Origin: an uncultured Clostridium sp.
Lineage (GTDB): Bacteria; Bacillota; Clostridia; Clostridiales; Clostridiaceae
Length of the DNA stretch: 64,000 nucleotides
Direction of reading: 5' to 3'
Assembly (NCBI GenBank): GCA_937927335.1
Contig: CALBDU010000077.1
Coordinates: 1 to 64,000 of the forward strand
Made by a program: the position numbers and the translations under genes
Part shown: one piece after another, positions 16,061 through 23,260 of the stretch
How positions within the stretch are numbered: position 1 is the first letter of the stretch
Layout of the letters: each line of letters begins with the position of its first letter
Notes under the pieces: generated by a model
Databases searched by the model: none
What the model saw: the letters and a program-made list of their open reading frames with translations, nothing else
Told to the model about the DNA's origin: nothing

Positions 16061-16540
16061 TTATCTGCAGCATTTTTCCATGCCGCTGCCAAAAATGTCC
16101 TTTAAACTTCCATCCTCCACCTTGTAGATGGCATAGCCAAAATTGCTGCCCTTGGAACCAGAAACCATGAATTCCATAGGAGGTTTCTGATCTATATCCT
16201 TAAATTCAATCTTCTGGTTTTTTACCGGTGCAGGCAGTGAACTGGTGATTATAAAGCTATCCGTTGTACTTACCACAGCCGTCATATTGTTGTTAGTATC
16301 AGTTCCCTCATATATGACCACCAGATCCTTTTTACCATCCCCGGTGATATCCTCCTCTGCACAGGTTATCACCTTGCACCCCGGCATTTTTTCCTTGAAA
16401 AATTTCAGCGCCTTGTTATCACTGGATACCGGTGCTAAAGCAGCTGTACTTCCCAGGTTGCTTTTAGATGCAGCATTGCTGCAGCCGGAAACAACTGCTA
16501 CTATACTTAATGCAACAATGCATAATGATATTTTCTTCAT
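16061..16540 (-). CDS. saoC: SaoC, lipoprotein with C-terminal Cys-Cys
   Basis: A 159-residue lipoprotein with signal SIVAVVSGCSN and a beta-rich body (DITGDGKKDLVVIYEG is FG-GAP/VCBS-like). It ends in GSGMEKCCR, a Cys-Cys pair one residue from the C terminus. It matches the Sao family described as a Cys-Cys-COOH (seleno)protein, here in the cysteine form. Its ATG overlaps the saoE stop (TAATG). The exposed dithiol could hand a metal to the lyase or to the efflux pump. That role is inference. Confidence 0.8.
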   Translation of the reverse strand: MKKISLCIVALSIVAVVSGCSNAASKSNLGSTAALAPVSSDNKALKFFKEKMPGCKVITCAEEDITGDGKKDLVVIYEGTDTNNNMTAVVSTTDSFIITSSLPAPVKNQKIEFKDIDQKPPMEFMVSGSKGSNFGYAIYKVEDGSLKDIFGSGMEKCCR

Positions 16541-17625
16541 TAAACCTCTGCTCCTTTTGCTGGAATCAATGCCTTAAGGTTTGGCCAAATTGATAATAGA
16601 AACATTATGAACACTATAATTCCGCATATGTTCTTCAACATGTCTGGAGTTGCAAGAATAAGGCTGTTTGCCAGGCTCAGAACTCCCTGGGTTTTTTCAA
16701 GATTAACAAAAGGAACAAAGCCAGGAAGCAATATAAGATTTGCTATATAGCCTGCCAGCAGTGATATACCTGTAACCAGTGAAAAATACAACAGCACCGC
16801 TCTCTTCCCTATTAGCTTGTACATACTTATAAGCTCAGGGATATTTGTAGCTGCTCCTGTCATCAAAAAGGTTATTGCCGTGCCAGGAGATGCCCCTGCA
16901 GCTATTATTGCTGCTATAAAAGGTATATGTCCTACTGCACATACATACATTACACCGCTTAAAACTGCTATCCCCGCCAGAGACACCATACCTGGATTTC
17001 CCAGGTAGCCTTGAATAAAGCTCTGGGGCACCAGTGCAAGTATTATGCCTGCCAATATCATACCGGGCACCACATATTTTGACACTGGGTAACCCAGGTC
17101 GGTAAAGGCCCACTGCATTCCGGAAACAAGCTTTTGTAGAAGGTTTTTTTCATCCTCCTCAAGCTTTATAATTGGATTTTCCTCCATGGAAGGATCCAGG
17201 CACAATTCTTTTCCTGCAAATTTATTGCTTACAATTCCCACAATGATGGGTGCTATTAATCCTGTAATTAAATATATTATTCCGATCTTCGGTCCAAGCA
17301 TCCCGAAGGTAAGGAGCAAAGCTACTGGATTTATTATAGGTGTAGCGGTCATAAAAGCCAGGGTTGGTCCCAGGTATCCCCCGGAATAATACATGCTGAA
17401 GCCAAGCGGTATAACTCCGCAGCTGCATATGGGAAGAAACAGGCCTGAAATGGTGGCTTTCACCAACGATGATATTTTTGTATTCCCCAATGACCTTTGA
17501 AATTTTTCAGGTGTTAAAATATTTCTGAGCAAACCTGCAAAAATAAAGCTGATAACCAGCCAGGAGGCTGTATCAGTAAAAATGCTTATTGTAGTTAAAA
17601 TTATATTTTCCAATACTTCCAACAT
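16540..17625 (-). CDS. saoE: SaoE, putative efflux permease (DUF318/UPF0718 family)
   Basis: A membrane protein of 361 residues with about eight helices and a cytoplasmic loop. It belongs to the permease family related to ArsP-type exporters. The Cys-rich SGLFLPICSCGVIPLGFSM and the repeat-like VMYVCAVGHIPFIAAIIAAG and MTGAATNIPELISMY are visible. CSCG inside a membrane helix is consistent with transport of a thiophilic metal or organometal. It follows saoT by 2 bp and overlaps saoC by 1 bp. Confidence 0.85.
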   Translation of the reverse strand: MLEVLENIILTTISIFTDTASWLVISFIFAGLLRNILTPEKFQRSLGNTKISSLVKATISGLFLPICSCGVIPLGFSMYYSGGYLGPTLAFMTATPIINPVALLLTFGMLGPKIGIIYLITGLIAPIIVGIVSNKFAGKELCLDPSMEENPIIKLEEDEKNLLQKLVSGMQWAFTDLGYPVSKYVVPGMILAGIILALVPQSFIQGYLGNPGMVSLAGIAVLSGVMYVCAVGHIPFIAAIIAAGASPGTAITFLMTGAATNIPELISMYKLIGKRAVLLYFSLVTGISLLAGYIANLILLPGFVPFVNLEKTQGVLSLANSLILATPDMLKNICGIIVFIMFLLSIWPNLKALIPAKGAEV

Positions 17626-17627
17626 TG

Positions 17628-17882
17628 CTACCCCATTGCTTCTTCAATTTCCTTTTGTATTACGGCTTTTGAAAGCCTGTCGACTTTCTTTCTTTCATTT
17701 ATAATAAGAGTGCCCTTCATAACCATGCCGTATTTCCTGACATAACTCATGTCCTTCCCTGCATAGTACAATTTCAAATCTATTTTACCTTCATATCGGC
17801 TGCAGATTTCCTTAACGAACTCGCTATATTGGTTGCAGCTGGGTCAGGTATTGATAAATTCAATTTTAACTTTATCAGCCAT
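17628..17882 (-). CDS. saoT: SaoT, thioredoxin-like selenoprotein (UxxC motif, in-frame TGA)
   Basis: An 84-residue thioredoxin-fold protein. From ATG at 17882 (preceded by GGAGG) the sequence is MADKVKIEFINT, then TGA (17846-17844), then PSCNQYSEFVKEICSRYEGK. Reading TGA as Sec gives the redox motif U-P-S-C at residues 13-16, exactly after the first beta strand, where thioredoxins have CxxC. The frame then stays open to TAG at 17628. VMKGTLIINER provides the cis-Pro-side strand region in modified form. It is first in the saoT-E-C-X-L-B-P-A order. It probably keeps thiols or selenols of SaoC and SaoL reduced. Confidence 0.87.
17799..17839 (-). promoter_or_regulatory. possible SECIS region in saoT
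   Basis: GCTGCA (4 nt after the TGA on the minus strand) and TGCAGC form a perfect 6-bp outer stem around about 29 nt. The inner pairing and apical loop are not clear, so only the region is given. Confidence 0.35.
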
Positions 17883-17907
17883 AATTTACCTCCGAATTTC
17901 CGTTTTT

Positions 17908-17936
17908 AGTATATCATATTTGGCATATGACCGTAA
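17908..17936 (-). promoter_or_regulatory. sao operon promoter with inverted repeat in the spacer
   Basis: On the minus strand TTACGG (17936-17931) and TATACT (17913-17908) are separated by exactly 17 nt. The whole spacer is the inverted repeat TCATAT-GCCAA-ATATGA. A weak -35 with an operator filling the spacer is the arrangement used by MerR-type metal activators and also by repressors. No regulator gene lies next to it. Confidence 0.55.
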
Positions 17937-18151
17937 TTTTGTTATTTTATAGTTCATCACCTAACTATTTGTAAATATTATGTAAATATACCAAATTCCA
18001 ATTATGTAAAATATTAGTATTAATTTATGGTAATCTAAAAGAATATATAAATAAAGCTTATACACTAAAAGCCATGTATTATAATATAAAAATACCCCCT
18101 ATGGAAAATTATGCTACAATATTTTTGTATTAAAAATTAGGAGGTATTTTT

Positions 18152-18484
18152 ATGAAGGTAGCATATGTTCTAGAATCACCACATGCACAAAATATATTAA
18201 CAAATATGATAATTCCACAAATGGAAAAAGGGATGCACGGTGCGGAAGTAGCAGGTATGTTCTTTATTATGGATAATACATATTTTTTAATGAACGGTAC
18301 TGATACAGCAGAAAGATTAAGAGAATTAAATAAAAAAACAGGGGTTATTCTTCTGGCATGCGATAAATGCGCAAAGGAAAGAAAAATAGAGGGTAAGCTT
18401 ATTGAAGAAGCTGCTATAGGATGTTTCCCAGTGTGTTATGCAGCACTGGATTCTGCAAAGGTTGACCATATAATTACTATATAG
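18152..18484 (+). CDS. saoD: SaoD, DsrE-related protein
   Basis: A small cytoplasmic protein (110 residues) of the DsrE-like fold used in sulfur and selenium transfer. MKVAYVLESPHAQNILTNMI is the first strand and helix. VILLACDKCAKERKI has a CxxC that could carry the transferred atom or bind metal. GCFPVCYAAL adds two cysteines. It is divergent from saoT and shares its upstream region. The ribosome binding site TTAGGAGGTATTTTT is strong, and a terminator follows at 18517. It may shuttle a thiol-bound metal in the Sao system (inference). Confidence 0.8.
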   Translation: MKVAYVLESPHAQNILTNMIIPQMEKGMHGAEVAGMFFIMDNTYFLMNGTDTAERLRELNKKTGVILLACDKCAKERKIEGKLIEEAAIGCFPVCYAALDSAKVDHIITI

Positions 18485-18516
18485 TAGAAATGAAATAGAA
18501 AAAATAAGCCATAATT

Positions 18517-18550
18517 AACAAGCCTGCCTGTTTGGTAGGCTTGTTTCATT
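18517..18550 (+). terminator. intrinsic terminator after saoD
   Basis: AACAAGCCTGCC pairs with GGTAGGCTTGTT around TGTTT, then TTTCATTTT. Confidence 0.85.
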
Positions 18551-18681
18551 TTAAATCCAATTGTATATTTATATATTGCTGCCAGTAATTCTATGTTATA
18601 TTATTAGTGAATAGCTGTCATCGTTAAGCAGCAGTAAAATTTTCAAATTAAATAACATTATAATTATAGGACGTGATACAT

Positions 18682-20172
18682 TTGGATTCAAGAAAACGTA
18701 ATATTTTGATAGCATTAATGGTAGCTATGTTTTTAGGGGCAGTGGAGGGAACGGTGGTAACTACAGCCATACCAACCATCGTTAAGGAGCTCCAGGGTTT
18801 TCATATAATCAGTCTGGTATTTTCCACATACCTTCTGACCTCTGCAATTTCAACACCTATATATGGCAAGTTATCAGACCTGTATGGCAGAAAGCAGATG
18901 CTCACCATAGGAATAATTATTTTTTTAATTGGAAGCTTTTTGTGCGGTCTTTCACAGAATATGTATATGCTTATTGGATTTCGTGCTCTGCAGGGTATTG
19001 GGGCAGGTGCTATATTTACAGTTACATATACTATAGTTGGAGACGTGTTTTCCTTGGAGGAAAGGCCCAGGGTTCAGGGAACCATAGGCTCCGTATGGGG
19101 AATTGCCAGCCTCATAGGTCCATTTTTTGGCGGTGTGCTTATAGATACACTTTCCTGGCACTGGATATTTTTTATTAACATTCCTTTTGGAATTCTATCA
19201 ATTTTCCTTATTCAGAAGAATCTCACAGAGCCTTTCACCAGAAAAAACCACAAGATTGATTTTGGCGGCATAATAACGCTGTCTTTGGCAATTTTGTCAT
19301 TTTTAAACCTTTTTCTTGGTGAAAACCCTAGATCAGGATTTTTTACAGCGGGTTCAATTTTTATAAGCATCATATCCATTGCCGCATTTTACAGCATTGA
19401 AAAAAGGGCCTCGGAGCCCATTATTCCTTTTGATATATTTACCAGAACAAATATTATTATAAGCATCATAAGCTTTCTTGCTTCAGCTGTACTAATTGGA
19501 GCAGATGTGTACCTGCCCATTTACATACAAAATGTTCTAGGCTTCAGCCCCAAGATATCTGGTCTTGCCCTGGCACCTATGTCCATGGGATGGCTTGCCG
19601 CAGCAGTAATCCTTGGCAAATTCATGGTGAAGCAGGGAGCAAAGGCAGGCATACTGGTTTCAAATATAATACTGCTTGCCAGTACATTTTTACTGCTCAC
19701 TCTTACAACAAACAGTTCCTTGCTGCTGGTAATAATATATGTTACCGTAATGGGCTTTGGCTTTGGCGGGGCTTTCACCATTTTGACCATTACCGTCCAG
19801 GAGGCAGTGGATTTCAATAGAAGAGGAGTTGCTACTGCCACCAATTCACTGCTTCGAACACTGGGCCAGACTGTAGGTGTCAGCGTTTTTGGAAGTGTAT
19901 TCAATATGTTTATTACCGGTTATTTTATTAATCAGGGCATAATAGGAATAAATCCTGGAAATTTATATTCAGCTGCAGCAAATTCAGCAGTCACCGTGGA
20001 GCAGATCAAGTTATCCATAAACAGCTCACTGCACTTTTTATATATAATATTTATTATTCTGTCAGCTGCTGTACTGCTTCTATCCCTGGCCATGCATTCC
20101 ATGGGTGGAAAATATAAGATATTACGACCTGATGAAGTAAAACCACAGGATAGCCTGGATAACAACAATTAG
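18682..20172 (+). CDS. MFS drug exporter, DHA2 (14-helix) family
   Basis: A membrane protein of about 496 residues with 14 predicted helices. Motif A is GKLSDLYGRKQML. Motif C is SLIGPFFGGVLIDTLSWHWIF. TTAIPTIVKELQG is the DHA2 N-terminal signature (proton-driven multidrug or antibiotic export, EmrB/QacA-like). I chose TTG at 18682 because AGGACGTGAT, close to the anti-Shine-Dalgarno complement, lies just before it. A GTG three codons earlier overlaps that site. Its 3' end overlaps the convergent DUF1294 gene by 51 bp. Confidence 0.92.
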   Translation: MDSRKRNILIALMVAMFLGAVEGTVVTTAIPTIVKELQGFHIISLVFSTYLLTSAISTPIYGKLSDLYGRKQMLTIGIIIFLIGSFLCGLSQNMYMLIGFRALQGIGAGAIFTVTYTIVGDVFSLEERPRVQGTIGSVWGIASLIGPFFGGVLIDTLSWHWIFFINIPFGILSIFLIQKNLTEPFTRKNHKIDFGGIITLSLAILSFLNLFLGENPRSGFFTAGSIFISIISIAAFYSIEKRASEPIIPFDIFTRTNIIISIISFLASAVLIGADVYLPIYIQNVLGFSPKISGLALAPMSMGWLAAAVILGKFMVKQGAKAGILVSNIILLASTFLLLTLTTNSSLLLVIIYVTVMGFGFGGAFTILTITVQEAVDFNRRGVATATNSLLRTLGQTVGVSVFGSVFNMFITGYFINQGIIGINPGNLYSAAANSAVTVEQIKLSINSSLHFLYIIFIILSAAVLLLSLAMHSMGGKYKILRPDEVKPQDSLDNNN

Positions 20173-20388
20173 GGGAATTCCCAGAGTAAATTTAACGTGC
20201 TTTGTTTTATGGCGAAAGGTATACATTCCCAGCAGTACCCCAGGACCTCCCAGTGCTGCGGCTATGAGAAAGAATCTTGCTTCAGGGGTCCGCCACTGCT
20301 TTTTTATTGACTTCTTCTTGTCCAGATACATTTCTGCAAAGCCAAACAGGTTTATGGCTGCCAGATATATAGGAAAATATTTTAACAT
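20122..20388 (-). CDS. DUF1294 family membrane protein
   Basis: A small membrane protein (88 residues) with three helices. The DUF1294 hallmarks FAEMYLDKKKSIKKQWRTPE, LGGPGVLLGMYTFRHKTKHVKF and a last hydrophobic helix are present. Its function is unknown. The 3' end overlaps the MFS gene on the other strand. This is real overlap, as both proteins have full family-like ends. Confidence 0.88.
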   Translation of the reverse strand: MLKYFPIYLAAINLFGFAEMYLDKKKSIKKQWRTPEARFFLIAAALGGPGVLLGMYTFRHKTKHVKFTLGIPLIVVIQAILWFYFIRS

Positions 20389-20482
20389 TTATAACATCCT
20401 TTCATATAAATCCTTAATCCTTGTGAACGGATTTAAAAAGTGGTTTAATAAGCTTAGATTTATGGTCAATGAGGTTGAGATT

Positions 20483-20956
20483 ATGAGTGATGAAATTAGC
20501 ACCATTAAAAATATATGCAGATACTGCTTATCTAATTTTCAATTACGTGACAGCAGCCGTTTAATGTCCAGTCTGATTTATCAGCTATGCAGGGAGCTGG
20601 ACCTTGACGTTCCAGCAGTGGAGGGCCTAATCTATGTGGATATAAATGGCCTCAGGAGACCCTTTGCCCATTGCTTTAACGTATATCAAAGCCACATTGT
20701 GGATAGTTCCATCTACAGCTTTGCACTGCTGAACAAGTCTATTGAGGGGCTTTTCCCCTTATTTATAGCCGGAACACCACCGGACCACCTTGACTATGTG
20801 GTTCACGGGGAAATTAAATATAATTCTCAGCATATCTTTAAAAAAGAATTTTTAAATAAAATAATATCAAAGCTTGGCAACTGTTCTGAATTGGAAATCA
20901 GAAGATTCTGCGACCTTGAGGATGCAAAAAAGGAAAGCCTGTTCTGGTGCAAGTAG
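20483..20956 (+). CDS. hypothetical protein, possible papain/transglutaminase-like fold
   Basis: I do not recognise the family. The 157-residue protein has FAHCFNVYQSHIVDSSIYSFALLN near the middle, which resembles the His strand and Asp strand of transglutaminase-like or papain-like folds. Cys13 or Cys16 near the N terminus could be the nucleophile. I chose ATG at 20483, 8 nt after GAGG. The frame is open 220 bp further upstream, but that stretch overlaps the DUF1294 start. There is no operon partner. Confidence 0.6.
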   Translation: MSDEISTIKNICRYCLSNFQLRDSSRLMSSLIYQLCRELDLDVPAVEGLIYVDINGLRRPFAHCFNVYQSHIVDSSIYSFALLNKSIEGLFPLFIAGTPPDHLDYVVHGEIKYNSQHIFKKEFLNKIISKLGNCSELEIRRFCDLEDAKKESLFWCK

Positions 20957-20997
20957 TCCCTTAGTTTACCCATTGTGCCAGTTAGCTTAGCAGCTTT

Positions 20998-21285
20998 CTA
21001 TTTGTCCTTATGCCCTGCTCTTTCTATGATTTCACTTTGGGCATCTCTGCTTACTATAAGCATGCACTGCAGAAATTGGGCCACTTCGTTTTTCAAGTCC
21101 TGATCCTCTATATCTGAAGTATATTTATTTATAATAAAAGACTCTCTTGCAGCATCCAGCACCTGCATATTATTTTTAATTTTGTATTCAGCTACCAGTT
21201 TTACAACCTGCATTCGCTTTTTAAATAAAGCAATCATTTCATCATCAATATTATTAATTTCCTGTCTTAACTTTTCTAAATCCAT
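20998..21285 (-). CDS. chorismate mutase, AroQ type
   Basis: The enzyme converts chorismate to prephenate for phenylalanine and tyrosine synthesis. The 95-residue, all-helical AroQ domain starts MDLEKLRQEINNIDDEMIAL (Arg7 of LRxxIDxID). FKKRMQVVKLVAEYK follows, with the usual Arg and Lys. VLDAARESF has the conserved Arg that precedes Glu. I chose ATG at 21285, 7 nt after GGAG. The open frame upstream is AT-rich and unconserved. It stands alone. Confidence 0.9.
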   Translation of the reverse strand: MDLEKLRQEINNIDDEMIALFKKRMQVVKLVAEYKIKNNMQVLDAARESFIINKYTSDIEDQDLKNEVAQFLQCMLIVSRDAQSEIIERAGHKDK

Positions 21286-21440
21286 ATAATTCTCTCCTAA
21301 CTGCTCCATATTGTAATGGATGATATACCTTATATTATAACAGTTAAAAAATATTTTAAAAAACCCTTTCTTTTTTTTCGGAATTGTTTTAATATTGAAA
21401 CAATACCAATTATTCAAATTATTGAAAGGCGGGGTTTGAT

Positions 21441-23186
21441 ATGAAGTTTTTAAGTAATCTGAAAGGTATTCTTACAGGACTCTATATTAGCCTTAAAAGA
21501 TTCCCGGCAGCAATAGCAGCTTCAGCAGCCTTAATGGTTTTACTTATTATAATTAATGAAACTAACCCAAGAACAGACGATTTATCCAGGCTTGCCCTTT
21601 CCTTTGCATTGGCAATTCCTGTTTTCCTGTGCATCAAGCTTTTATATGAACGAAAAGACGAAAAAAGAATATTAGTGCATCTTGCCGGCTATGCAGCAGG
21701 TGCAGCCCTAGTAGCGGTTTACTACTTCTTTTTCATTAAGGATATGCATATGGTTACCGGCACCAGGTATATTGCCGTAAGCCTGGCTCTTTATATGGCA
21801 TTTTTATTTATCCCATACTTTTTCAGGCGGGAACAGTTTGAAATGTATGTGGTATCCATATTTACAGGTTATTTTATTACACTTATATATGCAGGTGTGC
21901 TGGATGCAGGGCTTTCAGCAATACTGTTTGCTTTGGATACTCTACTTAACATAAATATTTTAAGCAAATATTACTATTATTCCTTCCTGTTTGTTGCTTT
22001 AATATTTGCCGTAACCTATTTCCTTTCTCAGATACCTGAGAAGGATCAGCAGCTTACTGCAGAAAAATTTCCAAAGCTTTTAAGAATTTTGTTATTGTAT
22101 ATAATAATTCCTCTACTTACTGCTTACACTATTATATTATACATTTACTTCGGGAAAATTGTTGTTACAAGAGTATGGCCTGTAGGCCCCGTTTCTGTTT
22201 CCCATCTTGTAATCTGGTATGGGATAATAGTAACAGTGGTGCTGTTCTTTATAACACCTATTAAGGAAGAGAAGGCCTGGCAGAGAAATTTTATGAGGTT
22301 TGCGCCTAAAATACTTATACCTCTTTTAATTATGATGTTTGTATCCATAGGTATAAGAATAAATGCTTATGGTTTAACAGAAAGACGATACTATGTAGTT
22401 ATATTGGGTATATGGCTTATGGCTATGATGATCCACTTCTCTTTTTTCTCAAAGAGTCTGAGAAATATTGTGGCTCCGGTTTTGCTAAGTGTATTAGCAC
22501 TTATTTCAGTATTCGGACCTGTCAGCAGCTACTCCCTATCCATGAGAAGCCAGAACAACAGGTTTGAGCAATACCTCTTAAAATATGAAATGTTTAAGGA
22601 TGGAAAAATTCAGTCCTCCAATAAGGTTTCCAAGGAGGACCGTGCCCATATCAGCAGCATTATTGATTATTTCAACAGGCAGCACAGCCTGAAGGATCTG
22701 GCACTGCTTCCTGAAGGCTTTAAAATCAGTGATATGAAGGCCCTGTTTGGATTTGAGTATGAAAATAGCATATATAACAATTCCAGCGGATACTTCTTCT
22801 ATCAGCGTGATTACAAGGACGGAGCCCTGGATATCTCAGGCTATGACTATCTGTTTGACAACAGGCAGTTTAACAATAAAACCACTCCTTCAGGAAATGT
22901 TTATATGACCTATGACTATGAAACTGCTGTACTTAAGGTATTTGTCAATAACCAGGAGACTTATACCACAGACTTTAATGATTTCGTAGATAAAATCCTT
23001 GAAAACCATGGTGTAATGCCTGGCAACCAGGAAAACCTGCTGCCTGCAAATGAAATGACCCTGGTAGATGAAAATGACAAGGTTAAGGTTAAGGTAATAT
23101 TCCTTAGCATCTCTGGCAATGCTTATCAGACCCAGGGCGTAGATGCAAAGGGTTATGATTTTTATGTACTTGTTAAAGCCAAATAA
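21441..23186 (+). CDS. DUF4153 membrane protein
   Basis: A 581-residue membrane protein with about 11 helices in the first 370 residues, followed by a long hydrophilic domain (from about 375) with no recognisable motif. The layout is that of the DUF4153/DUF4173 group seen in Firmicutes. The function is unknown. The ribosome binding site AAAGGCGGGG precedes ATG at 21441. A strong bidirectional terminator follows. Confidence 0.8.
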   Translation: MKFLSNLKGILTGLYISLKRFPAAIAASAALMVLLIIINETNPRTDDLSRLALSFALAIPVFLCIKLLYERKDEKRILVHLAGYAAGAALVAVYYFFFIKDMHMVTGTRYIAVSLALYMAFLFIPYFFRREQFEMYVVSIFTGYFITLIYAGVLDAGLSAILFALDTLLNINILSKYYYYSFLFVALIFAVTYFLSQIPEKDQQLTAEKFPKLLRILLLYIIIPLLTAYTIILYIYFGKIVVTRVWPVGPVSVSHLVIWYGIIVTVVLFFITPIKEEKAWQRNFMRFAPKILIPLLIMMFVSIGIRINAYGLTERRYYVVILGIWLMAMMIHFSFFSKSLRNIVAPVLLSVLALISVFGPVSSYSLSMRSQNNRFEQYLLKYEMFKDGKIQSSNKVSKEDRAHISSIIDYFNRQHSLKDLALLPEGFKISDMKALFGFEYENSIYNNSSGYFFYQRDYKDGALDISGYDYLFDNRQFNNKTTPSGNVYMTYDYETAVLKVFVNNQETYTTDFNDFVDKILENHGVMPGNQENLLPANEMTLVDENDKVKVKVIFLSISGNAYQTQGVDAKGYDFYVLVKAK

Positions 23187-23223
23187 GCTTGGCCCGCCAG
23201 TCAGGCTTATCCCCTTAAAAGGG

Positions 23224-23260
23224 TACCCCGACGGATATCAATCCGCCGGGGTATTTGTTT
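23224..23260. terminator. bidirectional terminator, DUF4153 gene / potCD
   Basis: TACCCCG-A-CGGAT and ATCCG-C-CGGGGTA form a 12-bp stem with one mismatch and loop ATCA, followed by TTTGTTT on the plus strand. It lies between the two convergent genes. Confidence 0.85.
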
